Origin: Sedimentitalea sp042687825
GTDB taxonomy: Bacteria; Pseudomonadota; Alphaproteobacteria; Rhodobacterales; Rhodobacteraceae
DNA length: 64,000 nt
Reading direction: 5' to 3'
Assembly (NCBI RefSeq): GCF_042687825.1
Contig: NZ_JBHUQE010000008.1
Coordinates: 86,373 to 150,372 of the forward strand
The position numbers were made by a program, and so were the translations under genes. Shown piece after piece: positions 8,560 through 16,443 of the stretch (positions are counted from its first letter, which is position 1; each line of letters starts with the position of its first letter). The notes under the pieces were generated by a model that ran no database searches, was not told the origin of the DNA, and was given only the letters and a program-made list of their open reading frames with translations.

Positions 8560-9693
8560 ATGCGCACCCCCCAATCCATTGCCCGATGGCAGCGTGTCCT
8601 GCCGTTCTGGATGTCCTTTCTGCTGGTGCCTCTGGCCTGGATTTCCGCCGTACTGGGCGGCTGGACCGTGCTGCTGCTGCCGCTGGTCGCCTGGTATCTG
8701 ATGGCGGCGCTGGATGCCGCCGCCGGACGCAACCTGCAAAATGCCGATCCGGAGACGCCCGAGGCCGCACTGGATGGATACACCGCGCTGACCGTGATCT
8801 GGGTGCCGGTGCAGTTCGCCACGCTGTTCACGCTGATCTGGTATGTGTCCGGCGCCGATCACCTGTCGATTCTGGAAAAGCTGCTGGTGTTCTTTGGCGT
8901 CGGCGTCATCACCGGCACCATCGGCATCAATTACAGCCACGAGCTGATGCACCGGTCCAGCCGGCTGGAACGCCACCTGGCCGATCTGTTGCTGGCGATG
9001 GTGCTGTACTCGCATTTCCGCAGCGAACACCTGCTGGTGCATCACCCGCATATCGGTACGCCGCGTGACCCGGTGACGGCGCGCTATAACGAGGGGTTTC
9101 ACCGGTTCTACCCCCGGGTTCTGAAACAATGCCTGATTTCGTCCTTTCGGGCTGAACGGGACCGATTGGCGCGCAGAGGGTTGCCCTGGACCGATCGCAG
9201 CAACCCGTTCTGGAAATACTGGGGGCTGCAGACCTTGATGCTGCTGCTGGCCTTTGCGCTGGGCGGCTGGGGCGGTGTCGGCCTGTTCCTGATGCAGGCC
9301 GGCGTCGCGATCTGGCAGCTGGAGCTGGCCAATTATGTCGAACACTACGGGCTGACACGGAAACATCTGGGGGACGGCCGGTACGAGCGCGTGCAGCCGC
9401 GGCATTCCTGGAACGCGGCGCCGAAAGTGTCGAACTGGCTGCTGATAAACCTGCAGCGCCATTCCGACCACCACGCCCGGCCCGACCGGCGCTTTCCGCT
9501 GCTGCAACATCACCAGCCCGCCGAGGCGCCGCAATTGCCCCACGGGTATCCGGTGATGACGGCGGTGGCGATGGTGCCGCCCCTGTGGCGACGGATGATG
9601 AACCCGCGCGTGCGCCGCTGGCGTCAGATGTACTATCCCGAAATCACCGACTGGCGCCGCTATAACAAGGCCACCAACCCGGTGCCGCGCTGA
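8560..9693 (+). CDS. alkB: Alkane 1-monooxygenase, membrane di-iron
   Basis: A 377-aa integral membrane hydroxylase oxidising medium-chain n-alkanes to 1-alkanols, needing external rubredoxin and its reductase. All His clusters are present: SHELMHR near residue 127, EHLLVHHPHIGTPRDP near residue 151, NYVEHYG near residue 260 and LQRHSDHHARP near residue 300. Hydrophobic segments near 17-50, 85-125 and 220-255 give the expected six-helix topology. No rubredoxin, rubredoxin reductase or alkane regulator gene lies beside it, so electron donors must be encoded elsewhere. The ATG at 8560 follows a short gap after mutY. Confidence 0.94.
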   Translation: MRTPQSIARWQRVLPFWMSFLLVPLAWISAVLGGWTVLLLPLVAWYLMAALDAAAGRNLQNADPETPEAALDGYTALTVIWVPVQFATLFTLIWYVSGADHLSILEKLLVFFGVGVITGTIGINYSHELMHRSSRLERHLADLLLAMVLYSHFRSEHLLVHHPHIGTPRDPVTARYNEGFHRFYPRVLKQCLISSFRAERDRLARRGLPWTDRSNPFWKYWGLQTLMLLLAFALGGWGGVGLFLMQAGVAIWQLELANYVEHYGLTRKHLGDGRYERVQPRHSWNAAPKVSNWLLINLQRHSDHHARPDRRFPLLQHHQPAEAPQLPHGYPVMTAVAMVPPLWRRMMNPRVRRWRQMYYPEITDWRRYNKATNPVPR

Positions 9694-9713
9694 CCCTGCC
9701 TTGCCCGAAAACC

Positions 9714-9740
9714 AAAAAAGCCCCGCCAGAAAGGCGGGGC
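9714..9740 (-). terminator. Rho-independent terminator of ccrM
   Basis: GCCCCGCC at 9720-9727 and GGCGGGGC at 9733-9740 form an 8-bp stem with loop AGAAA. On the minus strand a run of six T follows, so it ends transcripts arriving from ccrM. It also separates ccrM from the convergent alkB. Confidence 0.88.
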
Positions 9741-9796
9741 AGGTCAGGTGCCCCGTGACAGGCCACAGGCACCGGCGGTAGTCGTATTCGGGTGGA

Positions 9797-10900
9797 TCAG
9801 TTCCGCATTTCCGAGCGGATCTGCTGGCGCAGCACGTCGATGGGGACGGTCTTGCCTTCCTTCTTGAAGCACCAGTAGGTCCAGCCGTTGCAGCTGGGCG
9901 CCTTTTCATACGCAGCGCCGACCTGGTGGATCGAGCCCTTGATGTCATTGCCGATCAGGGTGCCGTCAGCGCGCACTTTCGCCCGATGGCGCCCGTTCAT
10001 CGAAAACAACTCTTCGCCCGGACGCAGCATGCCGCGTTCGACCAGTTGTCCGAAGGGCACCCGCGGCTCGGCGCGTTTGGACGCGCTGACCTGCAGCGCC
10101 TCGCGGTCGAACTTGCGCACCTTGGAAATGCGTTTCTCGGCGACCTTGCGATAGGCGGCTTCGCGTTCGATGCCGATGAATTCCCGGCCCAGCATCTTGG
10201 CGACCGCACCGGTCGTGCCGGTGCCAAAGAACGGGTCCAGAACCACGTCGCCCGGATTGGTCGAACCGACCAGCACCCGGTGCAGCAGGCTTTCGGGTTT
10301 CTGCGTCGGATGCGCCTTGTCACCGTTCTCGTCCTTCAGGCGTTCATGCCCGGTGCAGATCGGCAGCACCCAGTCGCTGCGCATCTGGATACCTTCGTTC
10401 AGCGCCTTCAGCGCCTCGTAGTTAAAGGTGTATTTGGCGCCTTCTTCCTTGCTGGCCCAGATCATCGTCTCATGCGCGTTGGTGAACCGCTTGCCGCGGA
10501 AATTCGGCATCGGGTTGGATTTGCGCCAGACCACGTCGTTCAGGATCCAATAGCCGGCATCCTGCAGCGCGCTGCCGACGCGAAAGATGTTGTGATAGCT
10601 GCCGATGACCCAGATCGCGCCATTGGGTTTCAGAATGCGCCGCGCCGCCGCCAGCCATGCGCGGGTGAATTTGTCATAGGCGGCAAACGAGGAAAACTGA
10701 TCCCAGTGATCATCGACCGCATCGACCTGGCTGTTATCCGGGCGGTGCAACTGTCCCTTAAGCTGCAGATTATAGGGCGGGTCGGCGAAAATCAGGTCAA
10801 CCGAGTTCTCGGGCAGGCCATTCATCACCTCGATGCAGTCGCCGTCCAGAATCGTGTTCAGGGGGAGCACCGGGGCGCTCTGTGTCTTGGTCTTGGTCAT
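9797..10900 (-). CDS. ccrM: Cell-cycle DNA adenine methyltransferase (GANTC)
   Basis: CcrM methylates adenine in GANTC and is the solitary cell-cycle methyltransferase of Alphaproteobacteria. The 367-aa protein starts with the beta-class motif IV FADPPYNLQL near residue 39, and the AdoMet-binding motif I DPFFGTGTTGAVAKML lies near residue 220. The C-terminal 80 residues (from about 285) are the CcrM-specific DNA-recognition extension. There is no restriction endonuclease nearby, consistent with an orphan regulatory methylase. Three GANTC sites lie within 39 bp upstream of its start, suggesting autoregulation as in Caulobacter. Confidence 0.96.
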   Translation of the reverse strand: MTKTKTQSAPVLPLNTILDGDCIEVMNGLPENSVDLIFADPPYNLQLKGQLHRPDNSQVDAVDDHWDQFSSFAAYDKFTRAWLAAARRILKPNGAIWVIGSYHNIFRVGSALQDAGYWILNDVVWRKSNPMPNFRGKRFTNAHETMIWASKEEGAKYTFNYEALKALNEGIQMRSDWVLPICTGHERLKDENGDKAHPTQKPESLLHRVLVGSTNPGDVVLDPFFGTGTTGAVAKMLGREFIGIEREAAYRKVAEKRISKVRKFDREALQVSASKRAEPRVPFGQLVERGMLRPGEELFSMNGRHRAKVRADGTLIGNDIKGSIHQVGAAYEKAPSCNGWTYWCFKKEGKTVPIDVLRQQIRSEMRN

Positions 10901-10952
10901 TTTCTGCCTCTGTCCCTGGCGCTTTTTGCGCTCTGCTGGTTGATAGCAGGAT

Positions 10953-10991
10953 GAGTCAAAGGCGATTCGCCGTCAAATTCTTTTTTGAATC
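10953..10991. promoter_or_regulatory. Cluster of three GANTC sites upstream of ccrM
   Basis: GAGTC (10953-10957), GATTC (10964-10968) and GAATC (10987-10991) lie 53-91 bp upstream of the ccrM start, the last touching the rnhB stop codon. In Caulobacter, GANTC sites in the ccrM leader make the promoter sensitive to its own methylation. That this holds here is an inference. Confidence 0.5.
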
Positions 10992-11622
10992 AGTCACTTA
11001 TAGATTTTTCTTGATACAATATATTGTGCACCGGCTTGAACGAACGTCTATGGTGTGGGGTCACCCCCAGATTTATGAGCGCCAATCTGTGACTTTTTGA
11101 CGGATAACCCGCATTGGTCTCCCAGCCGTAGCCGGGGTGCTGTTGCGCCAAATCCACCATGATCCGATCGCGGCAGGTTTTCGCCACGATTGAGGCCGCG
11201 GCAATCGACACCGATCGCGCGTCGCCCTTGACGACGGCCTGCGCCGGCAGGCTCAGCCCGCGCGGGATCATGTTGCCGTCGATCAACAGGTAATCCGGCG
11301 CCGGGTTCAACCCGGCCACAGCGCGCTCCATCGCCAGATGGCTGGCCCGCAGGATGTTCAGGCTGTCGATCTCGGCGACACTGGCATGGGCGATGCTGAT
11401 TTCGGCCTTTTGCCGCAACTGCGCGTCCAGCGCCGCGCGCGTCCGCGCCGTCAGCTTCTTGGAATCGTTCAGGCCCGGCGGCGTGGCGTGCATGTCCAGA
11501 ACCACCGCCGCCGCGGTGACCGGCCCGGCCAGCGGGCCGCGCCCGACCTCGTCAACACCGGCAATGCGCAGGTAACCTTGGGCCCGTGCGGCCCGTTCCA
11601 GACTGTCATCGGGATTCTGCAT
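10990..11622 (-). CDS. rnhB: Ribonuclease HII
   Basis: RNase HII cleaves RNA in RNA:DNA hybrids and single ribonucleotides in DNA. The chosen start at 11622 gives 210 residues beginning shortly before the signature IAGVDEVGRGPLAGPV. Catalytic acidic residues are Asp and Glu of VDEVGRG, the Asp of YLLIDGN near residue 109 and a later Asp in TCRDRIM. The longer frame to 11907 adds 95 low-complexity residues unlike the family and is rejected. A G-rich AAGGGGT ribosome site precedes the ATG. It lies upstream of ccrM on the same strand, so the two may be co-transcribed. The 3' end of the gene is unusually AT-rich. Confidence 0.94.
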   Translation of the reverse strand: MQNPDDSLERAARAQGYLRIAGVDEVGRGPLAGPVTAAAVVLDMHATPPGLNDSKKLTARTRAALDAQLRQKAEISIAHASVAEIDSLNILRASHLAMERAVAGLNPAPDYLLIDGNMIPRGLSLPAQAVVKGDARSVSIAAASIVAKTCRDRIMVDLAQQHPGYGWETNAGYPSKSHRLALINLGVTPHHRRSFKPVHNILYQEKSISD

Positions 11623-11714
11623 ACCCCTTGCTGGACCAGAGCAAGGGGCCGGCGCAACCCCCAACCGTCCGGGGCCGGCGCCGGGTTTCTGGCCGGCACC
11701 CGGGCATGGGTGGC

Positions 11715-12224
11715 TCAGTCCGGCACGATCCGATAGCCGCGTTTTTTCAGACAGCCGGGTGCGTACCCGACCCGTACCATGTTGCGGGTCTCGAACCGCA
11801 CCCGGCAAGCCTGCGGCAGCGCCTTGGCAAAACGATAATTCTGCTGCAGGCAGCGCATGCCCAACATGCGGCGCGGCCCGCCCCGGGACCCGTGGTTGCG
11901 CAGACACCGGGCCGGCAGGTCATACCGGACGACCGACTGTGGCAGCGGGCGCGCGCGCCGGTGCTGCGGGTTCCGGGCCTGGTAATCCTGGTTCTGATAA
12001 TCCTGGTTCTCGTAGTCATATGGCGGGTGCCGGGACACGGTCTGCTGGTTGTCGTCGCGGCTGCTGCGAATCGCGGCGCCAAGAATGGCAAAGGCGGCCA
12101 GCCCGGCCAGAACACGGGCCACGTCGGCCTGGTCGGCGCGGGCCGGCACCGCCGTGACCCCGGTGATGGCGATGGCGGTCCCGACGATCAGGGCAATGAA
12201 TTTTCGATGCGCGGCGGTTCTCAT
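11715..12224 (-). CDS. Secreted protein of unknown function
   Basis: I do not recognise the family. The ATG at 12224 is preceded by AAGGAAT at good spacing, and the protein then opens with a classical signal peptide (hydrophobic core about residues 10-25, AxA-type cleavage near PARADQ). A second hydrophobic stretch (about 35-48, VLAGLAAFAILGAAI) follows, then a Tyr/Gln/Asn-rich linker with repeated NQDYQ units, and a basic C-terminal domain with four Cys (in ARCLRN, MRCLQQN, ACRVRF and GCLKK). The Cys suggest two periplasmic disulfides. The arrangement resembles small SH3-like or cell-wall-associated exported proteins, but no motif proves this. Confidence 0.65.
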   Translation of the reverse strand: MRTAAHRKFIALIVGTAIAITGVTAVPARADQADVARVLAGLAAFAILGAAIRSSRDDNQQTVSRHPPYDYENQDYQNQDYQARNPQHRRARPLPQSVVRYDLPARCLRNHGSRGGPRRMLGMRCLQQNYRFAKALPQACRVRFETRNMVRVGYAPGCLKKRGYRIVPD

Positions 12225-12426
12225 GACGGTATTCCTTGTCTGGCGGCAGGGCTGGGTTGCCCCGACCGGGGCTATCTGTGAAGGCACCGATCAACGCGAC
12301 CAGGCCGTGCCCAAATCTGGTGCGGGGTCGCAAAGACAGGCAATATCGCCCGCCTGTTATCGCATATCAGTCCTGCAAACCCCGACGGTTATTGAATAAC
12401 CGCGCGTTCATGCGCAGGGTGGTGGC

Positions 12427-12741
12427 ATGACAAAAAAGCTTCTCCATCTGGTATCGGCGCTGCTGCCGGCCCTGTTTCTGGGCCTGTGGCTGAGCCTGCC
12501 CGGACCCGCCTACGCCGCCGATTGCTATGCCGATTACAAGGCCAAGCAGGACGCGCCCCTGCGCCTGCATTATGGCGTCATCCAGCTGAACGGCCCCTGC
12601 AAGCCCGGCCCCGCCCGAAACGAGGCGGCCGCGCGGCTGGCGCAGGGCGGCTGGACGTTGCTGAACCTGTTGTCGCTGTTCGGCCCCGAGGGATTGCAGG
12701 AAAGGAAAGCCGATGCCGGGCCCTTCTATCTCCGTTTCTGA
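12427..12741 (+). CDS. Small secreted protein, unknown function
   Basis: A 104-aa protein with a clear signal peptide (MTKKLLHLVSALLPALFLG, cleavage near PAYAAD) and a mature part of about 75 residues containing two Cys (DCYADYK and GPCKPG) and a WTLLNLLSLFG amphipathic helix. I cannot assign a family. Its end overlaps the next gene by 29 bp, so they form a pair and may work together. Two Cys at this spacing suggest one disulfide in the periplasm. Confidence 0.7.
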   Translation: MTKKLLHLVSALLPALFLGLWLSLPGPAYAADCYADYKAKQDAPLRLHYGVIQLNGPCKPGPARNEAAARLAQGGWTLLNLLSLFGPEGLQERKADAGPFYLRF

Positions 12742-13414
12742 GGCCCGCCGCTCGGGCAGCCGTGTCGTCGCGCTGGGCCTGTCGGCCATCGTACTGGTTC
12801 TGGTGGTCGCCGGAGCCGTGCTGCTGCTGACGCTGCCGGATGCCAACGCCTTCAATGCCCGGGTCGAGCGGCTGTTCATCGAGAACGACCTGACAACCCA
12901 GGCCGAAATCCGGTTGCTGGAGATCCTGGCGCAATCGGGCACCGCCTTTTCCGACACGCTGGCCAGCTATCGCATGGTGATTTTCGTGCTGCTGGTCTTT
13001 GCCACCGCGCTGCTGATCGCGGCGCTGGTGTTTCTGCTGATGCTGGTGACGCTGAACCGCCGGATGGTCCAGATCGAGCGGGCCGGCATTCAGGTCACGT
13101 CCCTGCTGATCAGCCGCGAGGAAAAAACCGTCTATCTGAACAACATGGATTTCAAACTGACCGCGGCGGCGATGGAGACCCTGGCGGTCCTGGTCGAGGC
13201 ACGGCTGGATGACGATGTCTTGTCAGGCGCGCAGATCGAAGCGGTGGTCTCGGGCCGCAATGCCGCCGATTGCGACGAAGCCGCCGGCGCGACCCGCATC
13301 AAGCGCCTGCGGGACACGCTGGGCAACCAACTGGTCAGCGCGTTGCTGGTCAAGACGATCACCCGTCGCGGATATATGCTGGCCATCGACAAGGACGTAA
13401 TCCAGATGGTCTGA
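12713..13414 (+). CDS. Two-TM protein with C-terminal winged-helix-like domain
   Basis: A 233-aa protein with a transmembrane helix at about residues 22-42 and another at about 86-112, leaving a short periplasmic segment between them. The cytoplasmic part (about 125-230) contains TAAAMETLAVLVEAR, then TRIKRLRDTLGNQL and TITRRGYMLAI. This ordering resembles the winged helix of OmpR/ToxR-like DNA-binding domains, in which RRGYML-like text forms the wing. A membrane-bound ToxR-like regulator is therefore possible, but with the unusual order TM first, DNA-binding domain last. The secreted protein encoded just upstream could be its partner. Function inferred only. Confidence 0.62.
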   Translation: MPGPSISVSEARRSGSRVVALGLSAIVLVLVVAGAVLLLTLPDANAFNARVERLFIENDLTTQAEIRLLEILAQSGTAFSDTLASYRMVIFVLLVFATALLIAALVFLLMLVTLNRRMVQIERAGIQVTSLLISREEKTVYLNNMDFKLTAAAMETLAVLVEARLDDDVLSGAQIEAVVSGRNAADCDEAAGATRIKRLRDTLGNQLVSALLVKTITRRGYMLAIDKDVIQMV

Positions 13415-13450
13415 GGGCGATCGCCTGCGCCTCGTCCGTGGCACCCTGGC

Positions 13451-14137
13451 TTAGCCGGCGGTCTGCCATTGCAGCCCGTCCTCGGTGACGATGGCGTCCA
13501 GCCTGACGTCATGGGGTTGGGGATAGATCGTCGGCATCTGCGCATCCTGATACCCCACACCGATCGCGCGGGGGGCCGGGCGCAACGCCGCCAGGCTGCG
13601 GTCGAAATAGCCGCCGCCATAGCCCAGACGATAGCCCTGCCCGTCCCAGCCGACCAGCGGCGCCAGGCAGATCGCCGGAGTCACGGTCCGGTCCGTATCC
13701 GGCTCCAGAATGTTCCAGTGCCCGCGCCGCATCGGGCAGCCCGGTGTCCAGGGCCGGAACACCAGGGGCGCCTCCCGCTGCGCCACCACCGGCAGGGCCA
13801 CGATCGCCCCCGCCGCAACCAGCCGCGCCATCCACGGCCGCAGATCCGGTTCGGACCTGATCGGCCAATAGCCCGAGATCACCCGCCCCGAGATGTCGCC
13901 GAAACGGCTGGCCATCAGGGCATCCAGATGCGTTGCAAGGGTCGCCTCGATCTGGCGCCGGCTGTCCGCGCTAGGGCGCGCCGCCAGCCGGTCGCGGCGC
14001 TGCGCGGTGCGCCAGCGCGCCACATCGCGGGCCTGGGCCGGGTCCACCGCAAGCGGGTCGAAATAGTCCGGCGCGATCTCGGCGGCCATGCAGGGGGGCG
14101 AGGCATAGGATGCCCCCTGATCGTCGCGACCGGTCAT
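13451..14137 (-). CDS. 5-formyltetrahydrofolate cyclo-ligase
   Basis: This enzyme converts 5-formyl-THF to 5,10-methenyl-THF using ATP. The 228-aa protein has RRQIEATLATHLDAL early and the strongly conserved RLGYGGGYFDRSLA (substrate/ATP loop) near residue 170. The last third carries the family's GVGYQDAQMP and HDVRLDAIVTEDG. The ATG at 14137 overlaps the stop of the DUF488 gene (ATGA) and has an AAAGG ribosome site, which fixes the start and places it last in a four-gene operon led by the truncated haemoglobin. The N-terminal extension of about 40 residues before the core is longer than usual. Confidence 0.93.
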   Translation of the reverse strand: MTGRDDQGASYASPPCMAAEIAPDYFDPLAVDPAQARDVARWRTAQRRDRLAARPSADSRRQIEATLATHLDALMASRFGDISGRVISGYWPIRSEPDLRPWMARLVAAGAIVALPVVAQREAPLVFRPWTPGCPMRRGHWNILEPDTDRTVTPAICLAPLVGWDGQGYRLGYGGGYFDRSLAALRPAPRAIGVGYQDAQMPTIYPQPHDVRLDAIVTEDGLQWQTAG

Positions 14138-14568
14138 GACCGAACCTTTTGCGCGGCCGCGCCTTGGTGCCCGCATATGCCGTCCTTCCGTGCCACCCCG
14201 TTGTCAGTCAATCGCCGCGCAATATAGTCCCGCAGCAGCCCGGCATGGCTGCGCGCCGGATCCCGAACAGCGGTCAGAAAGGTCACCGGGCCTGCGCGGC
14301 ACCAGTCGGCAACCTCTTGCACGGCCTCTGGCGCGGCATCCAGTTCGGCACGGTACCGGGCGGCGAAATCCGACCAGCGGTCGGGGTGGTCGTGATACCA
14401 GCGCCGCAACTCGGCGCCGGGCGCGGCCCTTTGCAGCCATCCCTGCAGCGCCAGATCGGCCCGGGACAGGCCGCGCGGCCACAGCCTGTCGATCAGCAGC
14501 CGGGCGCCCACCGTGGTGTCGGGCGGATCATAGACTCGCGCCAGATGAATGGCATCAGCTATGGTCAC
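14134..14568 (-). CDS. DUF488 family protein
   Basis: A 144-aa DUF488 protein recognised by the opening VYDPPDTTVGARLLIDRLWPR and by WYHDHPDRWSDFAARY. The function is unknown; DUF488 genes often accompany haem, globin or nitrogen-oxide genes. The start is a GTG at 14568 whose last bases overlap the TGA of the upstream AhpD-like gene, and its own stop overlaps the cyclo-ligase start. The chain of GTGA/ATGA overlaps indicates coupled translation across the operon. Confidence 0.87.
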   Translation of the reverse strand: MTIADAIHLARVYDPPDTTVGARLLIDRLWPRGLSRADLALQGWLQRAAPGAELRRWYHDHPDRWSDFAARYRAELDAAPEAVQEVADWCRAGPVTFLTAVRDPARSHAGLLRDYIARRLTDNGVARKDGICGHQGAAAQKVRS

Positions 14569-14900
14569 CCGTCATCCTCCGGCATCAGATCCAGCGCCTT
14601 GACCGAATGGGCCACCGCGGCCCCCGCGCGCATTTCAGCCGCGACCCAGATCGCCTCCATGACCTGTTCCGCACTGGCACCTTCGCGGCGGGCCGCCTTG
14701 ACGTGACCCTCGATGCACCAGGGACATTGCGTGACATGCGCCACAGCCACGGCAATCAACTGCTTGGTCCGCCGGTCCAGCGCGCCGTCGGCCAACACGG
14801 CCTTCGAGAAGGCACGAAAGGCGGCTTCGGCGTCCGGCGTCAACGCCGCGCGCTTGTCGGCATGGGCGCGGGTGGCTTTGGGATAGGTCAGATCGGTCAT
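14565..14900 (-). CDS. AhpD-like carboxymuconolactone decarboxylase-family protein
   Basis: A compact 111-aa protein of the CMD/AhpD fold. The redox signature is visible as VTQCPWCIEGHVKAAR (CxxC with the following His) near residues 53-68, preceded by the conserved Lys/Glu helix of TKQLIAVAVAH. Such proteins act as small peroxide-linked thiol reductases or as unknown redox partners. The start at 14900 was chosen because MTDLTYPK opens the conserved domain; the longer frame reads through the globin gene. It lies 28 bp after the truncated haemoglobin gene and overlaps DUF488. Confidence 0.85.
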   Translation of the reverse strand: MTDLTYPKATRAHADKRAALTPDAEAAFRAFSKAVLADGALDRRTKQLIAVAVAHVTQCPWCIEGHVKAARREGASAEQVMEAIWVAAEMRAGAAVAHSVKALDLMPEDDG

Positions 14901-14928
14901 GGCGGAGCCTCGTATCTCATCGGTGATT

Positions 14929-15381
14929 TCACAGGGTCGGAACGGCTCCAATTGCGGCATCGCTATGATCCCGCACGGCCATATGCAGCGAACGCGCGAT
15001 GCGCTCGGCGCGCTCGACCACATGGGCTGCGCCCTTGGGCGTACAGGTCTCCCGCGCAGTCTCGCGGAACAGCGCCAGCCAGCGGTCGAAATGTTCCCAT
15101 GTGACCGGCAGGGTCTGATGCGCCGGTACCGGGGCACCATGATAGCGACCGGTCATCAGGGCGACCGACGACCAGAACGCAACCATGCGTTCCAGATGCG
15201 GTTCCCAGTCCTGAATGCGTGCGGCAAAGATCGGCCCCAGCACCGCATCGGCGCGCACCTTGTCATAAAAGCCGTGCACCAGTTGCGTCAGACGGGCTTC
15301 GTCCAGCCCGGTCTCGGCCATCAGGGCTGCGGTCATGGCCGGCCTGGCCGACAGGATCTGCGGCTGCATGTCGTCCGACAT
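14929..15381 (-). CDS. Group III truncated haemoglobin
   Basis: A 150-aa truncated globin of group III. Recognition rests on LTQLVHGFYDKVRADAVLG, then HLERMVAFWSSVALMTG, YHGAPVPAHQTLP and EHFDRWLALFRETA. The proximal His is expected in this last helix region. Group III globins bind O2 and NO, and are linked to nitric oxide or peroxide protection. AGGAGGT sits 6 bp before the ATG at 15381, an unusually strong ribosome site. It heads the minus-strand operon and diverges from the NsrR-like gene, with a palindromic operator between them. Confidence 0.92.
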   Translation of the reverse strand: MSDDMQPQILSARPAMTAALMAETGLDEARLTQLVHGFYDKVRADAVLGPIFAARIQDWEPHLERMVAFWSSVALMTGRYHGAPVPAHQTLPVTWEHFDRWLALFRETARETCTPKGAAHVVERAERIARSLHMAVRDHSDAAIGAVPTL

Positions 15382-15445
15382 CGGACACCTCCTGATTCAC
15401 AAGCCCCGCCGATTGGGGGTTGCCTCTAGGGGTAATTCAGTTAAT

Positions 15446-15462
15446 AAGTATTGTAAATACCT
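15446..15462. promoter_or_regulatory. Candidate NsrR operator
   Basis: The imperfect palindrome AAGTATT-GTA-AATACCT (15446-15462) lies 18 bp before the nsrR-like ATG and 64 bp before the globin ATG. Its 7-3-7 layout with AT-rich half sites fits Rrf2/NsrR operators. Placement would allow one site to control both divergent transcripts, including autorepression. Confidence 0.6.
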
Positions 15463-15480
15463 ATTCATTGGAGAATCTGG

Positions 15481-15903
15481 ATGCGCCTGACCTCGTTCAC
15501 GGATTTCGGTCTGCGGGCACTGATGCGCATCGCCAGCGATCCGGCGCGTGGATTTTCGACCGCCGAACTGGCCGATGAATTCGGCCTGTCGCGTCACCAC
15601 CTGAGCAAGATTGTCCAGCGTCTGGCCCGTGGCGGCATCGTCACGACCCGGCGCGGCGGCGGCGGCGGCGCCACCCTGGCCCGTCCCGCCGAACAGATTC
15701 GGCTGGGCGACGTCGTGCGCCTGTTGGAAAGCGACCAGGCATTGGTCGAATGCTTTGCCGAAAATGCCGGCGAATGCTCGATCGCGGGGTGCTGCCGGCT
15801 CAGGGCGCGGCTGCGCTCGGCGGAATCGGCTTTTCTGGCCGATCTCGACCGCTCGACCCTGGCCGACATCGCGCTACCGCAACTGGCCCCCAGCGCTTCA
15901 TGA
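15481..15903 (+). CDS. nsrR: Rrf2-family repressor, NsrR-like
   Basis: A 140-aa Rrf2 regulator. The winged helix occupies residues 1-75 (MRLTSFTDFGLRALMRIA, then STAELADEFGLSRHHLSKIV and the glycine-rich wing TRRGGGGGATLA). The Fe-S ligands are in VECFAENAGECSIAGCC near 90-106; the spacing resembles NsrR more than IscR. NsrR senses nitric oxide through its cluster. The gene diverges from a truncated haemoglobin and is followed by two small genes on the same strand. IscR-type control of Fe-S synthesis is less likely because no isc/suf gene is near. Confidence 0.85.
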   Translation: MRLTSFTDFGLRALMRIASDPARGFSTAELADEFGLSRHHLSKIVQRLARGGIVTTRRGGGGGATLARPAEQIRLGDVVRLLESDQALVECFAENAGECSIAGCCRLRARLRSAESAFLADLDRSTLADIALPQLAPSAS

Positions 15904-15940
15904 TCCGAACCGTCAGACCCAAACAGGAAAGGCACCAAAC

Positions 15941-16174
15941 ATGGACAACTGGCTACCGTCAATGATCACGGAAAACCCGCAACAGGGGTACGAACTGGCC
16001 GTGAAGCTGTCGCGCGTCGCGGTCAAGCTGACCCAGCCCGACGCCGACATCCGCGACAAGCTGCGCCCGGTCTACGCCGAGGATGCCGCGTCGCTGATCG
16101 CGGTCAGCCAGGTGGTCGCGACCCATTTCGCCACCGTCGCCGCCGCCAACGGCTATTGGCGCGACCCGAAATGA
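15941..16174 (+). CDS. Conserved small protein next to nsrR
   Basis: A 77-aa soluble protein starting at ATG 15941, 37 bp after nsrR, with AGGAAAGG upstream. It is largely helical (ELAVKLSRVAVKLTQP and AASLIAVSQVVATHFATVAA) and contains no Cys, so it is not itself a redox protein. I do not recognise the family. Its stop overlaps the next start as ATGA, so nsrR, this gene and DUF6522 form a transcription unit. A role in the nitric oxide response is inferred from position only. Confidence 0.72.
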   Translation: MDNWLPSMITENPQQGYELAVKLSRVAVKLTQPDADIRDKLRPVYAEDAASLIAVSQVVATHFATVAAANGYWRDPK

Positions 16175-16443
16175 CCGGCGTCACCCCGACCGAGGACGGG
16201 TTTGTCGTCGACGCGCAAATCCTGGGCGACGGGTTTGGCCTGGACCCCGCCAAGGTGCCGGAACTGATGCGGGCCGGCGCCATCACCAGCCGCAGCGAGA
16301 CCGGGCAGGACACGGATGCGGGCCGGTTTCGCCTGACCTTCTTTCACCGCGGGAAAGGCCTTCGCCTGACCATCGATTCGCAGGGCGAAATCCTGGGTCG
16401 CTCATCCTTTGCCGTTCCCGATCGCGAGGCCGGGAAGCAATAG
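16171..16443 (+). CDS. DUF6522 family protein
   Basis: A 90-aa protein resembling DUF6522: FVVDAQILGDGFGLDPAKVPELMRAG at the N-terminus is broken here as a beta-strand and helix, followed by RFRLTFFHRGKGLRLTID. The start at 16171 (ATGA overlap with the upstream 77-aa gene) is favoured over 16156. No catalytic motif is visible. The gene context, beside an NsrR-like regulator, suggests a nitrogen-oxide related role; the family's biochemistry is unknown. Confidence 0.72.
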   Translation: MTGVTPTEDGFVVDAQILGDGFGLDPAKVPELMRAGAITSRSETGQDTDAGRFRLTFFHRGKGLRLTIDSQGEILGRSSFAVPDREAGKQ

